Source of the DNA: Methylobacterium sp.
Lineage (GTDB): Bacteria; Pseudomonadota; Alphaproteobacteria; Rhizobiales; Beijerinckiaceae
Direction of reading: 5' to 3'
NCBI GenBank assembly: GCA_013823325.1
Contig: PNLY01000037.1
Coordinates: 1-47,676, forward strand
Length of the DNA: 47,676 nucleotides
Shown: one piece after another, positions 26,540-34,822 of the stretch
Layout: each line of letters begins with the position of its first letter
Position numbering within the stretch: the first letter of the stretch is position 1
Made by a program: the position numbers and the translations under genes
The notes under the pieces: generated by a model
The model's database searches: none
Told to the model about the DNA's origin: nothing
The model's input: the letters and a program-made list of their open reading frames with translations, nothing else

Positions 26540-27448
26540 TCAATCCCGCGGCAAACTGCGGGCGCTGAAATCACAGGATCGCTGAGCGATTGCCGCAATG
26601 CGCGCTGCGAGCGGCGAGACATCGTCCTTGCGATGAACGGCGTAGTAGCGCAGCGGCGGGATCGGCGGCTCCGTCCTGATGACGCGCAGATGGCCGCGGG
26701 CGATCTCCGGCTCGAAATAGCTGGCCGTCAGGAAGGTGACGCCCAGCCCGGCTGCGGCAAGCCCCGCGAGGACGTTCAGGCTGTTGCACTGGACGACACG
26801 GTTGATTTGAAGCCCGTTCGCCACCGCCCAGTCGAGCACCAGCTTCTGCAGGCCGGAGCCCTGAGTCTGGCTCAGGATCGGGTAGCGCGCCATCTCGCCA
26901 AGCGGAATCGTGTCCAACTCAGGGCCGAAGCCCGGCGCCGACACCCATTCGAGCTGGACGGCATCGAGCGGCAGTGCCGTGAATTCCGGCGCTTGCGGGG
27001 GATCCAGCGCGATCACGAGGTCGAGCTCGTTGGCCGCCAGCTTGCCGAACAGGTCGACGCTCGCCGCGACCTCGGGAACGGGAACGACATTGGGATAATC
27101 GCGCTTCATCGCGACGATCAGCTTGGGGAGCCAGGTCAGGGCGACGAGCTCGGTCGTGCCGAAGCGGAACGGCCCCGAGAAGGTCGTGGCCCCGCCCGCC
27201 GCCTCGCGGAAGCGCGGCTCCAGCGCCAGCATCTCGGCCGCGATCGGCAGGCTCGCCTCGCCGGCTCGCGTCAGGCGCAGAGCATGGCTGGTGCGGTCGA
27301 AGAGCGGCCCTCCGATCACCGCCTCAAGCTCGATGATCCGCTTCGACACCGTCGATTGCGCCAGATGAAGGTGCCGTGACGCCTCCGTGAAGCCGCCGAG
27401 CCTGGCGGTCCAGAAGAAGGCTTCGATCTGCCTCAGGCTTGCCGGCAT
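26540..27448 (-). CDS. LysR-family transcriptional regulator
   Basis: A 302-aa LysR-type regulator. N-terminal winged helix-turn-helix (SLRQIEAFFWTARLGGFTEAS and STVSKRIIELE), then an effector-binding domain with FRFGTTELVALTWLPKLI and LAGLAAAGLGVTFLTASYF. I start at ATG 27448, which has GGGGAAA just upstream; a GTG four codons earlier (27460) is the alternative. It is divergent from the RraA-aminotransferase-ABC operon, the normal arrangement for a LysR activator and its target. The A+T-rich spacer with an inverted repeat at 27488-27520 supports this. Likely inducer: the imported amino acid or its oxoacid (inference). Confidence 0.93.
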   Translation of the reverse strand: MPASLRQIEAFFWTARLGGFTEASRHLHLAQSTVSKRIIELEAVIGGPLFDRTSHALRLTRAGEASLPIAAEMLALEPRFREAAGGATTFSGPFRFGTTELVALTWLPKLIVAMKRDYPNVVPVPEVAASVDLFGKLAANELDLVIALDPPQAPEFTALPLDAVQLEWVSAPGFGPELDTIPLGEMARYPILSQTQGSGLQKLVLDWAVANGLQINRVVQCNSLNVLAGLAAAGLGVTFLTASYFEPEIARGHLRVIRTEPPIPPLRYYAVHRKDDVSPLAARIAAIAQRSCDFSARSLPRD

Positions 27449-27487
27449 CGCTTTCCCCACTGTTGGTCGCGAGTTTGGCGATGAAGA

Positions 27488-27520
27488 AAAGCGATGGCTA
27501 GTGAGAAATATATTCGCTTT
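27488..27520. promoter_or_regulatory. Inverted repeat AAAGCGA-N19-TCGCTTT, candidate LysR site
   Basis: Seven-base arms separated by 19 bases, in the A+T-rich gap between the LysR gene and the RraA-type gene. The spacer includes AAATATATT. Position and symmetry fit a regulator site or the overlapping divergent promoters; binding by the adjacent LysR protein is an inference. Confidence 0.45.
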
Positions 27521-27580
27521 CTGTCATCGTCGCCATGTCACATAATTTCTGAAACCGAGCTCTTGGGGACGGAATCTTCC

Positions 27581-28240
27581 ATGCCGCTGATCGGCCACCG
27601 TACCAATCCAAACGGCCCTGCCGTCCCCGAGGCGATCCTCGACGGCTTCCGGACCGCTCCCGTCTCGATCATCTCCGACGTGATGAACCGCCTGCACGGG
27701 ACGAAGGCGCTGCGGCCTTATCATCGCTCCGGCCGGCTTCTCGGCACGGCCGTGACGGTGAAGACGAGGCCGGGCGACAATCAGACCCTGCACCGCGCCT
27801 ATGAGCTGCTGCGCCCGGGCGACATCCTCGTCGTCGATGGCGGCGGCGACCTGACCCAGGCGCTGGTCGGCGAGATCATGATGAGCCGGGCGCGGGCGAT
27901 GGGCGTCGCCGGCTTCGTCATCGACGGCGCAATCCGCGATGTCGACGCCTTCCAGCAGGCGGATTTTCCCTGCTACGCCCGCGGCGTGACCCATCGCGGC
28001 CCCTATAAGAGCGGGCCGGGCGAGATCAACGTCCCGGTCTCGATCGACGGGATGGTGGTGATGCCGGGCGACGTCATGGTCGGCGACACGGACGGCATCC
28101 TCGCCTTCGACCGGGCCGACGCGACCGAACTCCTCGATCTCGTGCGCCAGCAGGAAGAGCGCGAGGCGAACGCGCTCGCCGCGATCGCCGAGGGCAAGGT
28201 CGACAGCTTCTACATGGGCGCCGGAAAGGCTGCGTCGTGA
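27581..28240 (+). CDS. RraA-family aldolase (4-hydroxy-4-methyl-2-oxoglutarate aldolase-like)
   Basis: A 219-aa protein of the RraA/HMG-aldolase family. The hallmark Arg-Asp pair appears in GFVIDGAIRDVDAF, preceded by the GGDLTQALVGEIMMSRA loop that binds the oxoacid and divalent metal. Such enzymes split 4-hydroxy-2-oxodicarboxylates to pyruvate plus a second oxoacid, and often also decarboxylate oxaloacetate. I choose ATG 27581 because GGGGACGGA precedes it; the frame is open to 27494, but that part overlaps the control region. Its stop overlaps the aminotransferase start (GTGA). The alternative reading, RNase E inhibitor RraA, is unlikely in this operon. Family call firm; substrate inferred. 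Confidence 0.88.
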   Translation: MPLIGHRTNPNGPAVPEAILDGFRTAPVSIISDVMNRLHGTKALRPYHRSGRLLGTAVTVKTRPGDNQTLHRAYELLRPGDILVVDGGGDLTQALVGEIMMSRARAMGVAGFVIDGAIRDVDAFQQADFPCYARGVTHRGPYKSGPGEINVPVSIDGMVVMPGDVMVGDTDGILAFDRADATELLDLVRQQEEREANALAAIAEGKVDSFYMGAGKAAS

Positions 28241-29457
28241 CCGCTTCTGCGATCCCCCTCTCCGCCCGCGTCGGCCGGATCAAGCCCTCGCCCAGCATGG
28301 TGGCGCGACTGCGCGCCCAGGAGCTGAAGGCGCAAGGGCGAGACATCATCGACCTCACCACCGGCGAACCGGACTTCGACACGCCCCTGCATATCCAGCA
28401 GGCGACGACCGCAGCGATGGCCGCCGGCGAGACGCGCTATGCGCCAGTCAACGGCACGGTCCGCCTGCGCAAGGCGATCATCGCCAAGTTCGCCCGCGAG
28501 AACGGCGTGACCTACGCCACCGACGAGATCGTGGTCGGCAGCGGCGCCAAGCAGGTGATCTTCAACGCGCTGGCGGCGACGATCGGCGAGGGCGACGAGG
28601 TCATCGTACCGGCGCCCTACTGGGTGTCCTATCCCGATATGGTGCTGGCCTGCGACGGCACGCCCGTCATCGTCGTCTGCGGCGAGAATGCCGGCTTCAA
28701 GCTCACCGCCGAGGCACTCGAAGCCGCGATCACGCCGCGCACGCGCTGGCTGATCCTGAACACGCCGTCGAACCCTACCGGCGCCTTCTACTCCACCGCC
28801 GAGATGACGGCGTTGACCGAGGTGCTGAAGCGCCATCCTCACGTCGCGCTGATGACGGACGATATCTACGAGCATATCCGCTTCGACGGCGGCGAGCCGG
28901 TCTGCCCGGTCGCGATTGCGCCTGAACTGCGCGAGCGCACTTTGCTCGTCAACGGCGTTTCCAAGACCTATGCCATGACCGGCTTCCGCATCGGCTACGG
29001 CGCCGGACCGAAGGCACTGGCCAAGGCGATCAACGTCATCCAGTCGCAGACCACCTCCGGCGCGGCCTCGATGTGCATGGCGGCGGCCGCAGCGGCACTC
29101 GAAGGTGACCAGAGCTTTGTCGGCGAGGCGCGCTCGGCCTATCGCCAGCGGCGCGACCGCGCGGTCGAGTTGCTCGACGCGATCGACGGGATGAGCTGCC
29201 GCAAGCCCGACGGCGCCTTCTACGTCTATCCGAGCTGCACCGGGTTGATCGGCCGGCGCCGGCCGGACGGGCGGGTGCTGCAGAGCGACCTCGATGTCGC
29301 GCTTTACTTGCTCGAAGAAGCTGGCGTCGCCGTTCTCGACGGCTCGGCCTATGGCCTCTCGCCCTATCTGCGCCTGTCGATCGCGACCTCGCTCGGCGCG
29401 ATCGAGGAGGCCTGTGCCCGCATCAAGACGGCCTGCGACGCATTGCAACGATCATAA
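28237..29457 (+). CDS. PLP-dependent class I aminotransferase
   Basis: A 406-aa fold-type I aminotransferase of the aspartate aminotransferase group. Visible landmarks: LTTGEPDFDTP near the N-terminus, NTPSNPTG (175-182), DDIYEHI with Asp209 and Tyr211, the PLP lysine Lys243 in GVSKTYAMTGFRIGY, and a C-terminal substrate arginine in LRLSIA. It starts at GTG 28237, which overlaps the RraA stop by 4 bases, so the two are translationally coupled. It probably converts the imported amino acid to the 2-oxoacid that the aldolase then cleaves. Exact amino donor is not readable from sequence. Confidence 0.93.
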   Translation: MTASAIPLSARVGRIKPSPSMVARLRAQELKAQGRDIIDLTTGEPDFDTPLHIQQATTAAMAAGETRYAPVNGTVRLRKAIIAKFARENGVTYATDEIVVGSGAKQVIFNALAATIGEGDEVIVPAPYWVSYPDMVLACDGTPVIVVCGENAGFKLTAEALEAAITPRTRWLILNTPSNPTGAFYSTAEMTALTEVLKRHPHVALMTDDIYEHIRFDGGEPVCPVAIAPELRERTLLVNGVSKTYAMTGFRIGYGAGPKALAKAINVIQSQTTSGAASMCMAAAAAALEGDQSFVGEARSAYRQRRDRAVELLDAIDGMSCRKPDGAFYVYPSCTGLIGRRRPDGRVLQSDLDVALYLLEEAGVAVLDGSAYGLSPYLRLSIATSLGAIEEACARIKTACDALQRS

Positions 29458-29472
29458 CAACAGGGGATGACG

Positions 29473-30285
29473 ATGAAGCTCTTCTCGGTTCTCGGCCTTG
29501 CGGCCGCCCTCGCCGCCGGCCTCTCCGGAGCCGCCAAAGCCGACCAGCTCGCCGACATCAAGGCGCGCGGCAAGCTGATCTGCGGCACGCTCGGCACCTC
29601 CGAGCCATTCTCCTTCCAGCACCCGCAGACCCGCGAGATCGTCGGCTACGATGTCGACATCTGCAAGAAGGTCGCGGACGCGGTCGGCGTTCCGCTTGAG
29701 CTGAAGAGCATCGCCGTCGAGGCGCGCATTCCCGAATTGCTGCAGGGCCGGGTCGACATCCTTGCCGCCAATCTCGGCTATACGCCCGAGCGCGCCCAGC
29801 AGATCGACTTCTCCCATTCCTATTTCGTCAGCCAGCAGAAGCTGCTGACCACCAAGGAAACCGGCATCACCACGCTGGAGGGGCTGGCCGGCAAGAAGAT
29901 CACGGCGATCAAGGGCTCGTCTTCCGAACAGGGCGTGCGTCGGCTGATCCCGACCGCCGAGACCGTGACCTTCCAGGACACCTCCTCGGCCTTCCTGGCG
30001 CTGGCGCAGGACAAGGTCGACGCCTTCTGCGGCTCGGAGCTCATCCTGGTGAAGCTCGCCAAGCAGTCGAAGGTGCCGATGGTCGTGATCGAGAAGTCGC
30101 TCTTCGTCGAACCCTGGGGGCTTGGCCTGCGCAAGGGCGAGGCGGCTTTCAAGACGCTGGTCAACGAGACCCTCGCCAAGGCCGCAGGCTCTGGCGAGCT
30201 CGACACAATCTTCTCGAAGTGGTTCGGCCCGGGCACGGCCTTCGACATCAAGCGCGACTACAAGATCGAAGAGATCAAGGGCTGA
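29473..30285 (+). CDS. Polar amino acid ABC transporter substrate-binding protein
   Basis: Periplasmic binding protein (270 aa, family 3). A signal peptide covers residues 1-23 (cleavage after AAKA), followed by DQLADIKARGKLICGTLGTSEPF, then VGYDVDICKKVADAVG and the ANLGYTPERAQQIDFS segment, all typical of glutamate/polar amino acid binders. ATG 29473 is preferred over ATG 29467 because the AGGGG site is then 6 bases away rather than touching the start. It is 15 bases downstream of the aminotransferase. Family 3 proteins bind small polar amino acids, which fits a hydroxylated glutamate-like ligand (inference). Confidence 0.93.
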   Translation: MKLFSVLGLAAALAAGLSGAAKADQLADIKARGKLICGTLGTSEPFSFQHPQTREIVGYDVDICKKVADAVGVPLELKSIAVEARIPELLQGRVDILAANLGYTPERAQQIDFSHSYFVSQQKLLTTKETGITTLEGLAGKKITAIKGSSSEQGVRRLIPTAETVTFQDTSSAFLALAQDKVDAFCGSELILVKLAKQSKVPMVVIEKSLFVEPWGLGLRKGEAAFKTLVNETLAKAAGSGELDTIFSKWFGPGTAFDIKRDYKIEEIKG

Positions 30286-30317
30286 TCTGACGGCAGGGCA
30301 TCGGAGGGGGCCGGTCG

Positions 30318-31016
30318 ATGGGCTATGTCTTCGATATCGGCAGCGTGCTGACCGGGAAGTATCTCGACTGGTTCCTGATCGGTCTCGCCACCACGCTGGC
30401 TCTGACGGCGGTCGCCTGGTGCCTCGCCATGGCGATGGGGATCATCCTGACCCTGGTGCGGATGATCCCGTTCCCGCCGCTCGGCTGGTTTGTCGCGCTC
30501 TATGTCGAGTACCACCGCAATGTGCCGCTGCTGGTCCAGATCTTCGTCTGGTATTTCGGCGTGCCCTCGCTGCTGCCGCGTCCCGCCCGGCAGTGGATCA
30601 ACGCCCATCATGGCGAGTTCCTGCTGGCGGCGATCGCGCTCGGGCTCGCCGCGGCCGCCTATGTCGCGGAGGACATCCGCAGCGGCATCCGCTCGATCCC
30701 GAAGGCACAATACGAGTCGGCCCGCTCGATCGGCTTCGGCTATCTCGGCGCCATGGGCTATGTCGTGCTGCCGCAGGCGCTGCGCATCGCCGTGCCGCCG
30801 CTGATCAACCAAACCCTGCTGCTGTTCAAGAACACCAGCCTCGCCATGGCGATCGGCGTCGGCGAGCTGACCTACCGGACGCGCGAGGTCGAGAGCTACA
30901 CCTTCAAGACCTTCGAGGCCTTCGCCGTCGCGACCGCTCTCTACCTCGCCATCTCTTTCGGCATCATGGCGCTCGGCAGCTGGTCCGGCCAGCGCCTCAG
31001 GCTCGAGACGCGCTGA
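30318..31016 (+). CDS. Polar amino acid ABC transporter permease (GltJ/HisQ type)
   Basis: Membrane subunit (232 aa) with about five helices, starting LDWFLIGLATTLALTAVAWCLAMAMGIIL. The VEYHRNVPLLVQIFVWYFG stretch is the family hallmark after the second helix, and the EAA-like docking loop reads YESARSIGFGYLGAMGYVVLP. It begins 32 bases after the binding protein with a GGAGGG site and ends in a TGATG overlap with the next permease. Works as a heterodimer with that permease. Confidence 0.93.
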   Translation: MGYVFDIGSVLTGKYLDWFLIGLATTLALTAVAWCLAMAMGIILTLVRMIPFPPLGWFVALYVEYHRNVPLLVQIFVWYFGVPSLLPRPARQWINAHHGEFLLAAIALGLAAAAYVAEDIRSGIRSIPKAQYESARSIGFGYLGAMGYVVLPQALRIAVPPLINQTLLLFKNTSLAMAIGVGELTYRTREVESYTFKTFEAFAVATALYLAISFGIMALGSWSGQRLRLETR

Positions 31017-31726
31017 TGCTCGAGATCCTGCAGAACAACTGGCTGCTCTTCCTGGTCGGGCAGTATCCGCATGGGCCGATCGGCGGCCTCGTCATGACGC
31101 TGTTCATGGCCGCGCTGTCCCTGGCGCTGTGCTTTCCCTTCGCGATCGGCCTGGCGCTGGCGCGCCTCAGTCCCTATCGCTGGCTGCGCCTGCCGGCGAC
31201 CGCGATCGTGCACACGGTGCGCGGCCTGCCGCTGATCATGTTCATCTTCTGGACCTATTTCTTCTCGCCGCTGATCATCGGCCGGGCCGTCGGCGGGGTC
31301 GAGACGCTGGTGATCGCGCTGGTGGTCTACGAAGCCGCCTATCTCTCCGAGATCATCCGCGCCGGCATCGAGGGGCTGCCCAGGGGCCAGACCGAGGCAG
31401 CGACCTCGCTCGGCCTGCGCTACTGGCCGACGACGATCAAGGTCGTGCTGCCGCAGGCGCTGCACAACATGCTGCCGAGCATGGTCAGCCAGTTCGTCTC
31501 GACCATCAAGGAGACCTCGCTGGGCTACGTCATCAGCGCCCACGAGCTCACCTTCGCAGCGGCGCAGGTCAACAATGTCCTGCTGACGCAGCCCTTCGAG
31601 GTCTACGGCATCCTGGCACTGACCTATTTCGCGCTCTGCTTCGCGCTGACTTCGCTGGCGCGCCTGATCGAGCGGCGCATCTCGGCCGGCCGTGGCGGCG
31701 CGCCCGGCATCGTCGTCGCGGCGTGA
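31016..31726 (+). CDS. Polar amino acid ABC transporter permease (GltK/HisM type)
   Basis: Second membrane subunit (236 aa). It begins MLEILQNNWLLFLVGQYPHGPIGGLVMTLFMAAL; the hallmark VRGLPLIMFIFWTYFF and the docking loop TEAATSLGLRYWPTTIKVVLP are clear. The start ATG shares one base with the preceding stop (TGATG), so it is translationally coupled. Much longer frames upstream (to 30122) are shadows of the first permease. It is followed after 7 bases by the ATPase. Confidence 0.93.
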   Translation: MLEILQNNWLLFLVGQYPHGPIGGLVMTLFMAALSLALCFPFAIGLALARLSPYRWLRLPATAIVHTVRGLPLIMFIFWTYFFSPLIIGRAVGGVETLVIALVVYEAAYLSEIIRAGIEGLPRGQTEAATSLGLRYWPTTIKVVLPQALHNMLPSMVSQFVSTIKETSLGYVISAHELTFAAAQVNNVLLTQPFEVYGILALTYFALCFALTSLARLIERRISAGRGGAPGIVVAA

Positions 31727-31733
31727 GGAAGCC

Positions 31734-32462
31734 ATGATCCGCTTTGAAAACGTCGACAAATGGTTCGGGACGCTTCAGGTGCTCGCCGGAATCTCCGGCG
31801 AGGTCCGGCGCGGCGAGGTCAAGGTCCTGGTCGGGCCCTCCGGCTCGGGCAAGTCGACCCTGATCCGCACCGTGACCCGCCTGGAGACGATCCAAGGCGG
31901 GCGCGTGCTTGTGGACGACGCCGACATCGCCTCCCGGAGCGTCGACATCAACCGATTGCGCCAGCGCGTCGGCTTCGTCTTCCAGGCCTACAACCTGTTC
32001 CCGCATCTCAGCGCGCTCGGCAACATCACGCTCGGGCTGACCAAATTGCGCGGCCTGTCGAAGGCGGCGGCACGCGAGCGCGCCATGGAGGAACTCGCCC
32101 GCGTCGGCCTCACCGAGAAAGCGGACGAGATGCCAGGCCTGCTCTCGGGCGGCCAGAAGCAGCGCGTCGCCATCGCCCGCTCGCTGGCGATGGATCCGCA
32201 GGTGATGCTGTTCGACGAGCCGACCTCGGCGCTCGACCCGGAAATGGTCGGCGAGGTGCTGGCCGCGATGAAGCGGCTCGCGGCGGGCGGCATGACGATG
32301 ATCTGCGTCACCCATGAGATCGGCTTCGCTCGCGAGGTCGCCGACGAGATCTGGTTCATGGAAGCCGGCAGGCTGATCGAGCGCGGCAGTCCGGCGGAAC
32401 TCGCCAGCAGCCAGGCCGGTTCGCGGTTGGGAGCATTCCTGCGGAAAGTCGGTCCGGGCTGA
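31734..32462 (+). CDS. Polar amino acid ABC transporter ATPase (GlnQ type)
   Basis: ATPase (242 aa) that energises the amino acid importer. Walker A GPSGSGKST, Q-loop FQAYNLFPH, signature LSGGQKQR, Walker B VMLFDEPTSALD and switch histidine CVTHEIGF are intact, and the length is normal for GlnQ/HisP. ATG 31734 has AGGAAG upstream; the longer frame from 31692 runs through the end of the permease. It is the last gene of the operon and converges with the sensor-kinase gene across 54 bases. Confidence 0.95.
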   Translation: MIRFENVDKWFGTLQVLAGISGEVRRGEVKVLVGPSGSGKSTLIRTVTRLETIQGGRVLVDDADIASRSVDINRLRQRVGFVFQAYNLFPHLSALGNITLGLTKLRGLSKAAARERAMEELARVGLTEKADEMPGLLSGGQKQRVAIARSLAMDPQVMLFDEPTSALDPEMVGEVLAAMKRLAAGGMTMICVTHEIGFAREVADEIWFMEAGRLIERGSPAELASSQAGSRLGAFLRKVGPG

Positions 32463-32478
32463 GGGCGCCGCGACGACG

Positions 32479-32495
32479 GCTGCGGCAATCGCAGC
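32479..32495. terminator. Small hairpin between converging genes
   Basis: GCTGCG pairs with CGCAGC over a 5-base loop, in the 54-base gap between the ATPase and the sensor-kinase stop codons. It lacks a T tract on either strand, so it is a weak terminator candidate at best. Confidence 0.25.
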
Positions 32496-32516
32496 GGGCG
32501 CAACTGACCCAGCGGG

Positions 32517-34121
32517 TCATCGCCGAAGCATGATCGTGAAACGGGCGCCTCGCTCGCTGTCGGCCAGCAGAATCGTCCCGCCATGGGCTTCGAGCATCGC
32601 GCGCACGATGGCGAGGCCCATGCCGGTGCCGCCGCTGTCGCGGCGGGTCGTGAAGAAACTGTCGAAGATCCGTGCTCGGTTGTTCGTCGAGATGCCCTGC
32701 CCGTCGTCGCGGACCTCCAGACGCACGAATTCGCCCTGCGCCTCCGCATCGACCGAGAGCCTGGTCGCGCCATGGCGCTCGGCATTGTCGGCGAGATGCG
32801 CCAGCACGATGCGCAGGTTCTCGGCGGACATGCCGATCGGACCTGTCTCTTCGCCGCCAGCCCGGATCGAAAGCCCAGGGAATGCGCTGCGCAACGCCTC
32901 GATCACGGGGCCGATCTCGGTCGCGCCGTCGGTCGGGGTCGCCTCGGCGCGCGCCAGCTCGCGCAGGCGATTGGTGATCGCCGTCAGCCGCTTCGCATCG
33001 GCGACGATATTGTCGAGGAAGCGCCGGCGTTCGGCATCGGTCATGCGGCCTGTGCCGGCCTCGATATCGTCGCGCAGCAGCTCGGCCGCGCCCTCGATCG
33101 AGGTGAGTGGCGATTTGAGCTCATGCGAGACATGGGCGGCGAAGGTGGCGACGAAATCCGAGCGCGCATTGAGGGCGCCGGCCATGTCGAGGAAGCTCTG
33201 CGACAGCGTCGCGAACTCGGCCGTGCCGTGATGCCTGAGCGGCTGCAAGGCGTTGCGGTCGCCCCTGCCGATCGCCGCCGTCCTGGCGATCAGCTCCTTG
33301 ACCGGCCGCGTGATCGCGCGATGGAAGGCAAGCCCGATCAGCAGAGTCAGGATCGCGACCGAAAGCCCGGCGGCGACGACCTTGCCACGCTCTTCATAGA
33401 GGTGGCGGAAGACGTTGCTCGGGGTGCGGGATGAATAGAGGACGGCGGCGACGCGGCCATCGACGACGACCGGCATGGCCGTGAAGACGCGCACGCCGGT
33501 GCCGCGGCTCAGCGAATAGAGCGGTGGCGGCTCGTTCTTGGAGACGCGCAGCCTGAGCGCGGCAGCGAACCGGCCGCGCAACGCCGCCGCGACCTCCTCG
33601 ACATGCGCCAGCGACTGACCGAGTTCCTCGCGCCCGGCGATGACGATCCCGTTGGGATCGAGCAGCCGGAAGCCGGCCAAAGTCACCCGCTGGGTCTCGA
33701 CGAGGATGGGGCCAAGCCGCGCGCCGGCCGCGCGAAAGGCCTCGGCGGCCGGCGCGAGGGCGGGCTGCGCGTCTGGCCGCCGCGGCAGCAGCTGGTCCCG
33801 GGCCAGATCGAGCGAGGGCAGGACGGGGACGAGGCCGGCGGCCGCTTCCGATCGGGCATCGGCCTGAACCGTCGCCCCGAGTGCGGCATCGTCCGGCAGA
33901 TTCGCGCGCAGATCCCGACCGATGACCGCCACCAGTGCCGCGCTCTGGGCGATCAGCTCCGATTCCGCCTGATGCACGAGCTGGTTCTCGTAGATCCGGA
34001 AGAAGAACAGGCCGACGAAGGGCAGCGCCAGCACCGCGCTCAGCATGAGGAAGACGACCAGGCTGAGGCTCGGCCGCCATTTCGACGCCACCCGCACTGG
34101 CACCCTGTCCGTCTCGGTCAC
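32517..34121 (-). CDS. Membrane sensor histidine kinase
   Basis: A 534-aa two-component sensor. A first membrane helix (about 20-42) and a second (about 247-268) enclose a periplasmic sensor domain of some 200 residues, which includes AGFRLLDPNGIVIAGREELG. A HAMP region follows (about 269-320), then the phosphoacceptor His333 in AAHVSHELKSPLTSIEG, the N box LAHLADNAERHG, and ATP-lid boxes DDGQGIS and GGTGMGLAIV. Translation starts at GTG 34121, which overlaps the response-regulator stop (GTGA). The domain layout resembles CreC/ChvG-like kinases, but I cannot name the orthologue. Likely signal: an envelope condition linked to the DUF4173 protein in the same operon (inference). Confidence 0.9.
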   Translation of the reverse strand: MTETDRVPVRVASKWRPSLSLVVFLMLSAVLALPFVGLFFFRIYENQLVHQAESELIAQSAALVAVIGRDLRANLPDDAALGATVQADARSEAAAGLVPVLPSLDLARDQLLPRRPDAQPALAPAAEAFRAAGARLGPILVETQRVTLAGFRLLDPNGIVIAGREELGQSLAHVEEVAAALRGRFAAALRLRVSKNEPPPLYSLSRGTGVRVFTAMPVVVDGRVAAVLYSSRTPSNVFRHLYEERGKVVAAGLSVAILTLLIGLAFHRAITRPVKELIARTAAIGRGDRNALQPLRHHGTAEFATLSQSFLDMAGALNARSDFVATFAAHVSHELKSPLTSIEGAAELLRDDIEAGTGRMTDAERRRFLDNIVADAKRLTAITNRLRELARAEATPTDGATEIGPVIEALRSAFPGLSIRAGGEETGPIGMSAENLRIVLAHLADNAERHGATRLSVDAEAQGEFVRLEVRDDGQGISTNNRARIFDSFFTTRRDSGGTGMGLAIVRAMLEAHGGTILLADSERGARFTIMLRR

Positions 34122-34822
34122 GGCGAAGCCTCGCAGCGGCCGAGCCTGAAGCCGACGCCGTGCACGGTCTCGATCACGCTGTCGCCGCCCGCCTTCTGGA
34201 TCTTCGAGCGGATGTTGCGGATATGGCTGTCGATCGTTCGATCGGAGACGTGGATCGCGCCGCCATAAGCCTGGTCGAGGATGTGGCTGCGGCTGAAGAC
34301 CTGGCGCGGCCGCGCGATGAGCGTGCGCAGGATCGCGAACTCGATCGCGGTCAGCGGCAGCTCGCGGCCGTCGAACCTTGCCGTGTGCTGCACCGGGTCG
34401 AGGCTGAGGGCGCCCCAGGCCAAGGCCTGCCCGGTATCCTTGACGCCCTGGCCGAGGCGCAGACGCCTTAGGATCACGTTGACGCGGGCGACCAGCTCGC
34501 GCGGGCTGAACGGCTTGGTGACATAGTCGTCGCCGCCGAGCTCCAGGCCGAGAATCCGGTCGATCTCGTCGTCCCGCGCCGAGAGGAAGAGGATCGGCAC
34601 TTCCGAGGATTTCCGGATCTGGCGGCAGACCTCGAGCCCATCCATCTCGGGCATGCCGATGTCGAGGACGATCAGATCCGCTGCGCCTTGCCGGAAGGCG
34701 TCGAGTGCCTGCACGCCGTCGCGCGCGACCACCGTGGCCATGCCGGCCTTCTCCAGCGCGAAGCAGATCACGTCGCGGATATGGCTGTCGTCGTCGACCA
34801 CGAGAATGCGCGGCGCCATCAT
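34118..34822 (-). CDS. OmpR/PhoB-family response regulator
   Basis: A 234-aa DNA-binding response regulator. The receiver domain has the acidic pocket VVDDDSH (Asp10-Asp12), phosphoacceptor Asp54 in IVLDIGMPEMDG, and the YVTKPFS lysine. The C-terminal winged helix (LTAIEFAILRTLIARPRQVFSRSHIL, then DRTIDSHIRNIRSKI) is of the OmpR/PhoB type. ATG 34822 overlaps the stop of the DUF4173 gene as ATGA, and GAGGAG lies just upstream; ATG 34819 is an alternative. The gene ends in a 4-base overlap with the kinase. Partner kinase clear; target promoters unknown. Confidence 0.95.
   Translation of the reverse strand: MMAPRILVVDDDSHIRDVICFALEKAGMATVVARDGVQALDAFRQGAADLIVLDIGMPEMDGLEVCRQIRKSSEVPILFLSARDDEIDRILGLELGGDDYVTKPFSPRELVARVNVILRRLRLGQGVKDTGQALAWGALSLDPVQHTARFDGRELPLTAIEFAILRTLIARPRQVFSRSHILDQAYGGAIHVSDRTIDSHIRNIRSKIQKAGGDSVIETVHGVGFRLGRCEASP

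Noticed and set aside
27581..28240. RraA as an inhibitor of RNase E
   Set aside because: The Arg-Asp aldolase motif is present and the gene is coupled to an aminotransferase and amino acid importer, so an enzyme role is much more likely.
30122..31726. A 534-residue frame suggesting one long permease fusion
   Set aside because: Only the last 236 residues are permease-like; the upstream part is a shadow of the binding protein and the first permease, and ATG 31016 overlaps the preceding stop normally.
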